A DNA stretch of 36,053 nucleotides from an uncultured Clostridia bacterium (GTDB lineage: Bacteria; Bacillota; Clostridia; Christensenellales; Borkfalkiaceae). A program made the position numbers and the translations under genes. Below, in pieces: positions 23,459-30,854 of this stretch. Where the stretch lies: positions 1 to 36,053 of the forward strand of contig CANQWI010000005.1 of the NCBI GenBank assembly GCA_947627515.1, written 5' to 3'. Positions within the stretch are counted from its first letter, which is position 1, and every line of letters starts with the position of its first letter. Under the pieces are notes generated by a model. That model was not told the DNA's origin and did no database searches. It was given only the letters and a program-made list of their open reading frames with translations.

Positions 23459-25151
23459 ATTTTTTGATCTCCCCGATGATATTTTGAACGCCAAGGCCGT
23501 ATTTTTCCATGAGTGACGAGACCTCGGCATGCGGCAGGAGCTTTTCATCATACCCAAAAGAGAGCACCGTCCTTCCGCTGTTGCGATAGAACGAGGCAAT
23601 TTTCTCGCCGAGCCCCCCCGTCCGCACGTTGTCCTCGATGGTCACAATAAGAGACTCCCTGCGCGAGGAGAGAAGCTCCTCATCGAGCGGCTTTAAAAAC
23701 CTTGCATTGACGATTGAGCAATCGACATTGCATTGGGCAATAAGACCGTCGCGAACCTCCTCTGCGAGCTTCAGACAGCGTTCCCCCGCCGCAAGGATTA
23801 CTATGTCAGACATAGTACTATGTAAAACCTCGAATTTTCCAAATTCAAACGAAATGCATTCCCCCTCCGTCCCCTCTCTCGGGTAACGGATCGCAAGCGG
23901 ATGCATGTATCCGACGCTGAAAGAGAGCATTTTTCTGAATTCTGCGATATTTTTGGGGATTCCGATTGCCAAATTCGGAATAAAGGAGAGATAGGAAAGG
24001 TCAAAGATCCCCTGATGGGTCTCCCCATCCGCACCCGTCGCCCCCGCCCTGTCGATACAGAACACGACGGGAAGGTCCTGTCCGCAGACGTCATGGATGA
24101 TCTCGTCAAAAGCCCTCTGCAAAAAGGTGGAATAGATCGCATAGTACGGCTTCATTCCCTGCGACGCAAGAGACGCACAGAGCACCGAGGCATGCTCTTC
24201 GCAGATTCCCACGTCAAAGGCGCGTTCAGGGAAGGCCTCGAAGAAGCCGCGCAGGCCGAGGCTGTCTGTCATGGCCGCCGTCACGGCGACGATCCTGTCG
24301 TCCCTTCCCGCAAGTGACGTCAATTCCTCTCCGAGCGCCCGCGAATACTCCGAAGCCGTGACCTTGGGCCCCACGCCGTGCGTCTGCATGGGCGCGTTTT
24401 CGGAAAAAGGATATCCCTGCCCCTTTCTTGTGACGGTGTGCAAAAGGACGGTGCCCTTTTTCAGCTGCTCCTTCGCCGTTTCCAGTACAGGCAATAGCTC
24501 GTCGAGGTCGTTCCCGTTGACAGGCCCGAGATATCTGAGCCCGAAATGCTCTAAAAGTGCGACATCCTCAAGCGGCTTTTCAGCCTTCAGCTCCTCAAAG
24601 ACTTCATGCGCCCCGCCGACCGTGGGAGAAATTGACATCCCGTTGTCGTTGAGAATGATGAGAATACTTGTATTCAGGATCTTCAGGCTGTTCAATGCTT
24701 CATAGATGAGTCCGTTCTGAAAGGAGCCGTCTCCAACGACCGCGATCACGGAGAAGGACTCTCCCTTGAGGTCCCGCGCCTTTGCGATCCCGAGTGCGGC
24801 CGAAATTGCGGTCCCCGCATGGCCCGTGTCATAGCAGTCATATTCGCTCTCCTCGCGCTTCGGAAAGCCCGAGATCCCGCCCTCCCTGCGGAGCGTTGAA
24901 AATTTCCCCGCCCTGCCCGAGAGGAGCTTGTGCGTGTAGCACTGGTGCCCGACATCAAATATGATCTTATCTGTCGGGAAATCAAAGACGCGGTGAAGCG
25001 CGACCGTAAGTTCCACGGCTCCGAGATTGGACGAAAGATGCCCGCCGCACACGGAAACGGTCTCATAGATGGTCCTCCGTGCCTCTGCGCAGAGCGATTT
25101 CAGTTGTTCGGGGGTGAATTTTTTGAGTTCCCCCTTGATAAGATCCTTCAT
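23445..25151 (-). CDS. dxs: 1-deoxy-D-xylulose-5-phosphate synthase
   Basis: 568 residues, at the short end of the family. It joins pyruvate and glyceraldehyde-3-phosphate in the first step of the MEP isoprenoid pathway. Seen: DVGHQCYTHKLLSGR, the thiamine diphosphate motif VVGDGSFQNGLIYEALN, the pyrimidine domain with THQGIFDLSY and IRYPREGT, and the C-terminal transketolase domain. At the start of that third domain, between FEV and VILAAGE, the protein reads LHSTMSDI, encoded exactly by a palindromic repeat. Compared with remembered homologues the loop is of about normal length, so the element replaced or matched a surface linker. The gene is coupled to ispA upstream. Confidence 0.95.
   Translation of the reverse strand: MKDLIKGELKKFTPEQLKSLCAEARRTIYETVSVCGGHLSSNLGAVELTVALHRVFDFPTDKIIFDVGHQCYTHKLLSGRAGKFSTLRREGGISGFPKREESEYDCYDTGHAGTAISAALGIAKARDLKGESFSVIAVVGDGSFQNGLIYEALNSLKILNTSILIILNDNGMSISPTVGGAHEVFEELKAEKPLEDVALLEHFGLRYLGPVNGNDLDELLPVLETAKEQLKKGTVLLHTVTRKGQGYPFSENAPMQTHGVGPKVTASEYSRALGEELTSLAGRDDRIVAVTAAMTDSLGLRGFFEAFPERAFDVGICEEHASVLCASLASQGMKPYYAIYSTFLQRAFDEIIHDVCGQDLPVVFCIDRAGATGADGETHQGIFDLSYLSFIPNLAIGIPKNIAEFRKMLSFSVGYMHPLAIRYPREGTEGECISFEFGKFEVLHSTMSDIVILAAGERCLKLAEEVRDGLIAQCNVDCSIVNARFLKPLDEELLSSRRESLIVTIEDNVRTGGLGEKIASFYRNSGRTVLSFGYDEKLLPHAEVSSLMEKYGLGVQNIIGEIKKYAGR
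23799..23827 (-). repeat. Palindromic repeat element, copy 3, in frame in dxs
   Basis: In the sense direction it reads TTTTACATAGTACTATG then TCTGACATAGTA, encoding LHSTMSDIV. It differs from copy 4 by a silent TTG to TTA change and by GTA for ATA after the core. Confidence 0.9.
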
Positions 25152-25152
25152 T

Positions 25153-26019
25153 TCAATGGTCTCTGTTTCTCACAAGGGAGATGATCCCTTCGAAAAATTC
25201 TCTATTCTTGGGGAAAACGTCAATTTCGCGCATGCTCCGTGCGGCATAGTCGTCCGCAAGCTCCTCTGACCGTTTGAGGCCGAGCACCTTGACGCAGGTG
25301 AGCTTATCCTCCAGCCGATCCTTGCCGAGCGTCTTCCCCATGCGCCGCTCGCTGCCCTTTTCATCGAGAAGATCGTCTGTGATCTGAAAGAGTGTCCCGA
25401 GGTCCATGCCGAACGATCCGACAGCCTCCGCATTCCCCCCCCCGAGAATGGCAGCCATCTCAAGCGGCGCGGAGAGCAGGCGGCCCGTCTTGTGTCTGTA
25501 AATAAAAAGGAGCTCTCCCTCGCCGCCCCTTCTGCCCGACCAAAGGATATCCGCAGACTGCCCAGCGATCATCCCATCGGCCCCCGCAGCGGATATAAGA
25601 CGTTTGACTGCCGAAAGGTGCCCTTCATCCATCTTAGCGGTCAGACAAAGCTCAAAGGCAAGGTTTAAAAGAGCATCTCCCGCTAAAATCGCGTTGTCCT
25701 CGCCGAAGACCTTGTGACAGGAGGGTTTTCCCCGTCGGAAATCGTCGTTATCCATGGCAGGAAGGTCGTCGTGGATGAGAGAATAGGTGTGGATGCATTC
25801 GATGGCCGCGGCAAGAGATTTTTCCTGCAAATAATCCAGCCCGAAGGCGTCGAGCCCCGCAAAAAAAAGGACGGGACGGATGCGTTTCCCCCCCGCAAGG
25901 AGAGAATATCGCATGCTTTCAGTCAGGACCGCGGGAGAAAATTCCATCCCTTCCGCGACTTCAGAGAGCATCTGCTCCACCGCGGAGAGGTATTCGTGAT
26001 ATTTTTCCGTAAAATTCAT
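25153..26019 (-). CDS. ispA: Polyprenyl (farnesyl) diphosphate synthase
   Basis: 288 residues. Both aspartate-rich motifs are present: LIHDDLPAMDNDDFRRG (first, with its two-residue insertion) and ITDDLLDEKGS (second). GGKRIRP lies near the N-terminus. It makes C15 (possibly C20) prenyl diphosphates from MEP-pathway units and so works with dxs one base downstream. The start overlaps folD by four bases. The xseA and xseB genes usually found between folD and ispA are absent. Confidence 0.95.
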   Translation of the reverse strand: MNFTEKYHEYLSAVEQMLSEVAEGMEFSPAVLTESMRYSLLAGGKRIRPVLFFAGLDAFGLDYLQEKSLAAAIECIHTYSLIHDDLPAMDNDDFRRGKPSCHKVFGEDNAILAGDALLNLAFELCLTAKMDEGHLSAVKRLISAAGADGMIAGQSADILWSGRRGGEGELLFIYRHKTGRLLSAPLEMAAILGGGNAEAVGSFGMDLGTLFQITDDLLDEKGSERRMGKTLGKDRLEDKLTCVKVLGLKRSEELADDYAARSMREIDVFPKNREFFEGIISLVRNRDH

Positions 26020-26864
26020 TTCAAAGACCTCTCTGCCGCATCGACGGTATTCTTCAGCAGCATAGCGATCGTCATGGGGCCGACGCCGCCCGGGACGGGA
26101 GAGATCATCAGAGCTCTTTCCTTGACGCCTTCAAAGTCGACATCGCCGCAGAGCCTGCCGTTTGCGTCCCTGTTTGTCCCGACATCGACGACGACTGCTC
26201 CCTCCTTGACCATGTCCGCTGTGATGAGGTGCGCCCTCCCCGCGGCAACGATCAGAATGTCCGCGGTGCGCGTAAAGGCCGCAAGGTCCATCGTTTTGGA
26301 ATGGCAGACGGTGACCGTCGCATCCGCGTTGAGGAGGAGCATCGCCATCGGACGGCCGACAATACTGCTTCTGCCGACCACAACGGCATGCTTTCCCGCA
26401 ATCTCAACGCCGTATCGCCTGAGAAGTTCCATGATCCCCAAGGGGGTGCAGGCGACCGTCCCGCTTCTGTTTAATGAAAGAAGCCCGATATTGTATTCGG
26501 AGAAGCCGTCGACATCCTTTTCGGGCGGTATTTTTGAAAGGACCGCCCGCTCGTTGAGCCCGTGCGGGAGAGGAAGCTGGACCAGTATCCCGTCCACATT
26601 CTCATCTGAGGCAAGCCCTTCGACGAGCTCCTCTGCCTTCTCCTGCGCCGTATCCGACGGCAGCAGATGCAAGATCGAGGAGATCCCGACCTCCTCGCAG
26701 GCCTTGACCTTGTTGCGGATATAGACCATGGAGGCTGGGTCGTCGCCGATACAGACGACTGCAAGCCCAACTCGTCTGCCGCTTTTTTCTTCAAACGTAG
26801 CGGCGCGGAGCTTGAGGCCTGCGCGGATGTCTGCGGCCGTATTTTTCCCGTCTAAAAGGATCAT
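26016..26864 (-). CDS. folD: Methylenetetrahydrofolate dehydrogenase / cyclohydrolase FolD
   Basis: 282 residues, complete. Folate-binding residues are in MVYIRNKVKACEEVGI (Tyr and Lys), followed by LVQLPLP, PPEKDVDGF and the NADP-binding VVGRSSIVGRPMAMLL. It interconverts methylene-, methenyl- and formyl-tetrahydrofolate. Four-base ATGA overlaps with nusB upstream and ispA downstream show tight operon packing. Confidence 0.97.
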   Translation of the reverse strand: MILLDGKNTAADIRAGLKLRAATFEEKSGRRVGLAVVCIGDDPASMVYIRNKVKACEEVGISSILHLLPSDTAQEKAEELVEGLASDENVDGILVQLPLPHGLNERAVLSKIPPEKDVDGFSEYNIGLLSLNRSGTVACTPLGIMELLRRYGVEIAGKHAVVVGRSSIVGRPMAMLLLNADATVTVCHSKTMDLAAFTRTADILIVAAGRAHLITADMVKEGAVVVDVGTNRDANGRLCGDVDFEGVKERALMISPVPGGVGPMTIAMLLKNTVDAAERSLK

Positions 26865-27250
26865 TGGTTGATAAATCCTCCCAAAACTCCGTTGACAAAG
26901 TCGGTAGAGTTTTCCGTAGAATATTTACGGGCGAGATTTGTGGCCTCGTTGACAGAGACAACGGGAGGAATCTCGTCAAAATATCTGATTTCGGCGAGTG
27001 CGATCAGCATGACCGCACGGTCTGCGGCATAGATGCGCTCCTCGGCGAAATTGGTCGTCCTTTCGGCGATTGCAGACAACAGCTCCGCGCGGTGCTCCTT
27101 AACGCATGCAAAAAGAGCCTCGGCAAAGGAGATATCCTCCTCCGTCAGCTTATCGGCCCGATAGACAGACCTGCGGAAGGCCTCGTCATTCTCATTGAAC
27201 ATGTCGGCAAATACAAGCTTGAAGGCCGATTCTCTTGCGTTACTTCTCAT
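26861..27250 (-). CDS. nusB: Transcription antitermination factor NusB
   Basis: 129 residues from the ATG at 27250, with GGGAGAG just upstream. The all-helical fold shows the family start RESAFKLVFADMF and the conserved RAVMLIALAEIRYFDEIPPVVSVNEATNLARKY ending in FVNGVLGGF. It binds boxA RNA with NusE during rRNA transcription. A strong hairpin (27271-27297) lies in the short gap after asp23. Confidence 0.96.
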   Translation of the reverse strand: MRSNARESAFKLVFADMFNENDEAFRRSVYRADKLTEEDISFAEALFACVKEHRAELLSAIAERTTNFAEERIYAADRAVMLIALAEIRYFDEIPPVVSVNEATNLARKYSTENSTDFVNGVLGGFINQ

Positions 27251-27270
27251 GTAGCTCTCCCATAGTAAGA

Positions 27271-27297
27271 TTTCCCCCTGCCGTATCGAGGGGGAAA
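27271..27297 (-). other. Strong stem-loop between asp23 and nusB
   Basis: Perfect 9-bp arms TTTCCCCCT and AGGGGGAAA with a 9-base loop. No T run follows, so it looks more like an mRNA-stability or processing hairpin than a terminator. Confidence 0.7.
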
Positions 27298-27300
27298 CCG

Positions 27301-27693
27301 TCAATTATTTTTCAAGTCGTCCTGCGCGGCTTCAGGATCCGAGGAGGCCTCGGCCGCCCCTTCGCGTTGTGCTGTCTCGGGGAAAATGACACTTTGGACG
27401 TGAACATCCACCTTGGCGATTTTATATTTGGTCATGGATTCGACCATCTGCTTGATATTCTGCTGAATGCGGTAGGCGAGCTCGGGGACCTTGTTGCCGT
27501 AGTGGGCAATGACTGAGATGTCAACAAAGATGCCCTCCTTCTCAAAGCAGAGCTTGATGCCCTTGCTCTTGGAGGGAACGAGCTCGATCCCCTCTGTCTC
27601 CTGCAGGCTCAGCACGACGATCCCGCTCACGATGTCGGAATTGTAGGTGATCTTGCCCTTCTGACCGTTCGGATTATATTTGATGCTTGCCAT
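27301..27693 (-). CDS. Asp23/Gls24-family envelope stress protein
   Basis: 130 residues. The core (about 10-108) matches Asp23/DUF322: GKITYNSDIVSGIVVLSLQETEGI, FVDISVIAHYGNKVPELAYRIQQNIKQMVESMT and VDVHVQSVIF. The acidic C-terminal tail is low complexity. It is the counterpart of Bacillus YqhY, which sits beside nusB and has been linked to fatty-acid synthesis control; here accB and accC are absent. AAAGGAG and a promoter precede it. Confidence 0.93.
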   Translation of the reverse strand: MASIKYNPNGQKGKITYNSDIVSGIVVLSLQETEGIELVPSKSKGIKLCFEKEGIFVDISVIAHYGNKVPELAYRIQQNIKQMVESMTKYKIAKVDVHVQSVIFPETAQREGAAEASSDPEAAQDDLKNN

Positions 27694-27712
27694 AATATCT
27701 CCTTTGGAGTCT

Positions 27713-27741
27713 ATTATAGCACATCTTTTTGGATTTTACCA
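27713..27741 (-). promoter_or_regulatory. Candidate promoter of the asp23-nusB-folD-ispA-dxs-tlyA operon
   Basis: Minus strand TGGTAA (27741-27736), 17 bases, TATAAT (27718-27713). The -10 is perfect and the -35 weak. The -35 lies just inside the gap after the spoIIIAH stop. Confidence 0.55.
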
Positions 27742-27751
27742 CTGTTTTTTC

Positions 27752-28237
27752 TTAACTTTCTGCGTAAACAGGCATAATTATTACATTTCCGTTGCGAACA
27801 TTGTACTCGATCTCGAGTGCGTAGAAAATCTTGGTGATGTTGTCCTCGGTGAGCTCGTTGGAATTGACAAAGACGTTGATGTTGTTGGCGTCCGTGATGG
27901 TGACCGCGGCGTCGGAGAAGCCGATTGCCTTGACGATGGATTCCAGCACAAGCTCATCCTCCATGAGCGAAACAAGCTCCTGCTTTCTCTCGACGGCACT
28001 CGTATACTCTGCGGTGTCCTTTGCGTAGGTCGCAATGATGCTGTCAAGCTGGACGAGCTCCTCGCTGCGTGTGGAACTGCGGGTATCCCTGTAGGTCGTG
28101 AAATAGGTCGCTTTGACGGTCGCACTGCCGTCGACGGGAGTGTTCCGTGTGCCAGCGAGCACAAAGTTGACGACAGCGACGACGGCGAGAAGCAGGACAA
28201 GCGTGGACATGATGGCGATTTTTTTGGTGTTGGACAT
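27752..28237 (-). CDS. spoIIIAH: Stage III sporulation protein AH
   Basis: 161 residues. One N-terminal transmembrane helix (about 8-28, IMSTLVLLLAVVAVVNFVLA) is followed by a helical linker with the family pattern ARSEELVQLDSII-like (RSTRSEELVQLDSI) and a YscJ-like domain (about 90-155, DAAVTITDANNINVFVNS). SpoIIIAH sits in the mother-cell membrane and pairs with forespore SpoIIQ to form the feeding channel. AAGGAG precedes the ATG. Confidence 0.92.
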   Translation of the reverse strand: MSNTKKIAIMSTLVLLLAVVAVVNFVLAGTRNTPVDGSATVKATYFTTYRDTRSSTRSEELVQLDSIIATYAKDTAEYTSAVERKQELVSLMEDELVLESIVKAIGFSDAAVTITDANNINVFVNSNELTEDNITKIFYALEIEYNVRNGNVIIMPVYAES

Positions 28238-28270
28238 GGTTTTATCTCCTTATTACAATAGATTCCGATA

Positions 28271-28615
28271 TCAGCCTGCGGGATACACCCGAATATTCCG
28301 CGTCCCGAGGGAGAGCGCGGTGGCGGCGACCTCCATGAGGCGGGTCCTTGTCAGGATCCCGTCCTCTCCCTCAAAGATCACGACGGCACTCACGGGGACC
28401 CCGTTTTGCTTTGAGATCATCACGGTCGCCGATTTGACACCATCGATTTCGCTCAGGAGGACGCTGAGACGTTTTTCCTCCTCCGTCGCGGTGTATGCCG
28501 TGGGTTTATCCTGACGGAAAAAGACAAAATAGACGAGGATCAACAGCAAAAGTGCCGCGGCCCCGATGAGGACGATACGCGCTGTCTTGTTTTTAAAAAG
28601 CTCCTTGAGTCTCAT
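28271..28615 (-). CDS. spoIIIAG: Stage III sporulation protein AG
   Basis: 114 residues, about half the Bacillus length. A transmembrane helix (about 14-34, IVLIGAAALLLLILVYFVFF) precedes a compact ring-building motif domain (LLSEIDGVKSATVMIS, ILTRTRLMEVAATAL, NIRVYP). The usual long linker and extra beta-triangle insertion are missing. SpoIIIAG forms a large oligomeric ring between mother cell and forespore, so the short form may build a simpler ring. It overlaps spoIIIAF by four bases. Confidence 0.9.
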   Translation of the reverse strand: MRLKELFKNKTARIVLIGAAALLLLILVYFVFFRQDKPTAYTATEEEKRLSVLLSEIDGVKSATVMISKQNGVPVSAVVIFEGEDGILTRTRLMEVAATALSLGTRNIRVYPAG

Positions 28616-29064
28616 GTGACCTCCGTCTTACAGCCGTACCGCTCCCCGATCTCCCGCCCGATCGCAGACAATATATCTATATGAGTCTCTTCCCCGTTTA
28701 TTCCGAAATCGGTGACGTGAACGATGATTTTTTCATAGGAAAAATCGTCGAAGGAGCGCGAAACCTCCACCTCGGCCTCGACGCCGAACCTGCTTTTCAG
28801 AAGGCACCCGACCTCCTCCACATCCTCGCGAGAGAGTAGCTTGGAATAGGCCGCAAGATAGCTCTCATCCGTATCGAGCTCTGCGCTCGGGAGAAGCGTC
28901 TTAGGATCCCTTGCAAACCTGACAAAGGGCGTGATGAGCACGACAAAAATGAAGAGACGGGTCATCCCCTTGACGAATTTTCCCATCCTGCCGCTCGGGG
29001 CGATGATGGAGATCACTGCAGAAATGAGAACAATGCCTGCAATGCTCAGAACATACCCCTTCAT
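28612..29064 (-). CDS. spoIIIAF: Stage III sporulation protein AF
   Basis: 150 residues from the ATG at 29064, which shares one base with the spoIIIAE stop (TGATG); the longer ATG at 29088 is less likely. Two transmembrane helices (about 4-24 and 33-52) precede a cytoplasmic RBM-like domain with the amphiphilic strands VEAEVEVSRSF and KIIVHVTDFG. It belongs to the SpoIIIA-SpoIIQ complex. Confidence 0.9.
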   Translation of the reverse strand: MKGYVLSIAGIVLISAVISIIAPSGRMGKFVKGMTRLFIFVVLITPFVRFARDPKTLLPSAELDTDESYLAAYSKLLSREDVEEVGCLLKSRFGVEAEVEVSRSFDDFSYEKIIVHVTDFGINGEETHIDILSAIGREIGERYGCKTEVT

Positions 29065-30260
29065 CAGAAAAATACCCCCGTCGAGCATACGAGCAGAAGG
29101 ATTGAGAGAAAATACAGGAAGGCGATGCAGAGGAGCCCGGCGAGAAAATATCCCGTATCCCCCGCAAGACGGGACAAAAATCCCGAGATCTTCCCCCCGA
29201 CAGGCTCCGTTGCGGCCGCCGAGAGCCTTAAAAACAGCTGAAAGACCGCAAATAAGAGGACGGGTCGGAGGATCGTCCCGAAGAGAAGAAAAACGGAGAA
29301 GGAGCCAAGAGCATTTTTGATGAGAGAACTGCCCGCAACGACGAGCTCGACGCCGCCCGACAAAAACCCACCGACCAAAGGCACGGAGCCCGAGATCACA
29401 TACTTTGCAGCCTTCAGAGAGATCCCGTCATACTGGGCCGCGGCAATGCCCTGCACCGTCAAAAAGACGGAAAATACCCCCAATATCAGCCCGATGAGCC
29501 ATTTATTGACGCTTTTGAAGAGCTCTCCAAGCCTTTCTGTCCGCACATCCTCGGAGAGATTACCGACAAAGGCAAGAACGATCACGACGATCGAGGTCGG
29601 GATCACGAGGGAGGTAAAGAGCTGTGTGACCCCCCCGCTCATGAAGGCAACGGCGGGACGGTAGATGCCGACGGAGACGGCTCCCCCGCTTGCGGCCATC
29701 AGCGTAAGAAGGAGCGGGTAGACAAGCTCCATCTGCCTTTGCATAGAGGTGATCGCCGAAAATCCCGCATCCAGCACGCTGATGAGGCATGCGAGCACCG
29801 TTGCTCCCACGGAAATGTATCCGACAAAGTGTATTATGTCAGACATAGTACTATGCAAAAGGTCACTTTTCGCAGAATTCAACACCCCACAGAGGATCGT
29901 CACGGCCAAAATAACTGCAAAGGCGGGAAGTAATATTTTCCCCTGCTCCCAAACGAGCGACAGGACCGCACTCGTCAGCGAGCTGTAATCGAGGGAAAAA
30001 TCCCCCGTGATCAGGCTTCTGAGCTTGTCCTTGACGGAGACGCCGCGGAAGGCCGTGAGTGTGTCGAGATACTCCTGCAGCTCCTTCGTGTCGAGGGAAT
30101 CGATGAGCTCCCTGATGTTGTCCTGAAGCTCCTCCCTTGCTGTGGACTCTGCAGACGCATCTGCCCTTCTGTAGCCCCCCATTGAGAGGAAAAGAAGGAG
30201 CAGCATCATCCCAAGAAGGATGAGAAGCACTTTTTTTCTCTTGGACTGTACACTCCTCAT
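29064..30260 (-). CDS. spoIIIAE: Stage III sporulation protein AE
   Basis: 398 residues from the ATG at 30260, which overlaps the spoIIIAD stop by four bases. A signal-like segment (LLILLGMMLLLLFLSMGG) is followed by an extracytoplasmic helical part and six or seven membrane helices, ending LVCSTGVFF. It is a multi-pass membrane component of the SpoIIIA channel. In the segment after the second main helix (LAVTILCGVLNSAKSD) the protein reads LHSTMSDI, supplied in frame by the palindromic repeat at 29832-29860, before FVGYISVGATVLACL. From memory, homologues have a loop of similar length here. Confidence 0.93.
   Translation of the reverse strand: MRSVQSKRKKVLLILLGMMLLLLFLSMGGYRRADASAESTAREELQDNIRELIDSLDTKELQEYLDTLTAFRGVSVKDKLRSLITGDFSLDYSSLTSAVLSLVWEQGKILLPAFAVILAVTILCGVLNSAKSDLLHSTMSDIIHFVGYISVGATVLACLISVLDAGFSAITSMQRQMELVYPLLLTLMAASGGAVSVGIYRPAVAFMSGGVTQLFTSLVIPTSIVVIVLAFVGNLSEDVRTERLGELFKSVNKWLIGLILGVFSVFLTVQGIAAAQYDGISLKAAKYVISGSVPLVGGFLSGGVELVVAGSSLIKNALGSFSVFLLFGTILRPVLLFAVFQLFLRLSAAATEPVGGKISGFLSRLAGDTGYFLAGLLCIAFLYFLSILLLVCSTGVFF
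29832..29860 (-). repeat. Palindromic repeat element, copy 4, in frame in spoIIIAE
   Basis: In the sense direction it reads TTTTGCATAGTACTATG then TCTGACATAATA, encoding LHSTMSDII. The core is the same as copy 3 except for silent TTG versus TTA. Confidence 0.9.
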
Positions 30261-30652
30261 GCGAGATACCCCAATAGCTGCTTGATGAGCGTAAGCACGC
30301 TCTCGAGGATAGGGATCGCAAGCACCAGGATCACGACCTTTCCGCAAAAAATCAGCTTGTCGGCGACAGAATTTGCCCCGAAATCGTTTAAGATGCCCGC
30401 GCTGAATTCCACCAGATATCCGATCCCCACCATCTTCAGCAGAATTTTACAGAGGGACGAGTCGATCCCCGTGCCGTCTGCGATCTCGCCGAAGATCGAA
30501 ATGCTGTCCCGAAACACCTCAAAGACAAAGAGCAGCAGGATGATCGATCCTGCGACCGTGACGGCAAAGGCGAGCTCGGGCTTCGTCCCCTTCAGAAGCA
30601 ATGCGGCGACCGCCGTAATAAATGCAATTCCGACGAGTTGGAATATCTGCAT
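30257..30652 (-). CDS. spoIIIAD: Stage III sporulation protein AD
   Basis: 131 residues, four hydrophobic helices, with the family features LVGIAFITAVAALLLKGTKPELAFAVTVAGSIILLL and KMVGIGYLVEFSAGILNDFGANSVADKLIFCGKVVILVLAIPILESVL. A small integral membrane part of the SpoIIIA complex. One base separates it from spoIIIAC. Confidence 0.95.
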   Translation of the reverse strand: MQIFQLVGIAFITAVAALLLKGTKPELAFAVTVAGSIILLLFVFEVFRDSISIFGEIADGTGIDSSLCKILLKMVGIGYLVEFSAGILNDFGANSVADKLIFCGKVVILVLAIPILESVLTLIKQLLGYLA

Positions 30653-30653
30653 G

Positions 30654-30851
30654 TCAATACACCCCGAAGATGGTCTGGATCGTGTTGAAGAGGTCCCCGA
30701 TCATTGTGACGGCGACGGTCAGGGCAATGACGAGCCCCACGATCGAAACGACCGTGGAGATGTCCTCTCTCTCGGACTTTTTCAGCACCTGACAGACAAC
30801 GGTGATGATGATTCCAATCGCGGCAAGCTTGAAGATAATTGAAATATCCAT
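30654..30851 (-). CDS. spoIIIAC: Stage III sporulation protein AC
   Basis: 65 residues, two hydrophobic helices (IIFKLAAIGIIITVVCQVL and VVSIVGLVIALTVAVTMI) joined by a short charged turn KKSERED, with the typical end LFNTIQTIFGVY. Length matches the family. It starts three bases after spoIIIAB. Confidence 0.95.
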   Translation of the reverse strand: MDISIIFKLAAIGIIITVVCQVLKKSEREDISTVVSIVGLVIALTVAVTMIGDLFNTIQTIFGVY

Positions 30852-30854
30852 ATC

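Noticed and set aside
24130-24160. Possible extra copy of the palindromic repeat (GCATAGTAC in dxs)
   Set aside because: Only a short match; the protein there (YYAIYSTFLQRAFDE) is ordinary conserved Dxs sequence, so no element is present.
27271-27297. Rho-independent terminator between asp23 and nusB
   Set aside because: The stem is strong but no T run follows, and nusB has no clear promoter of its own; kept as a stem-loop only.
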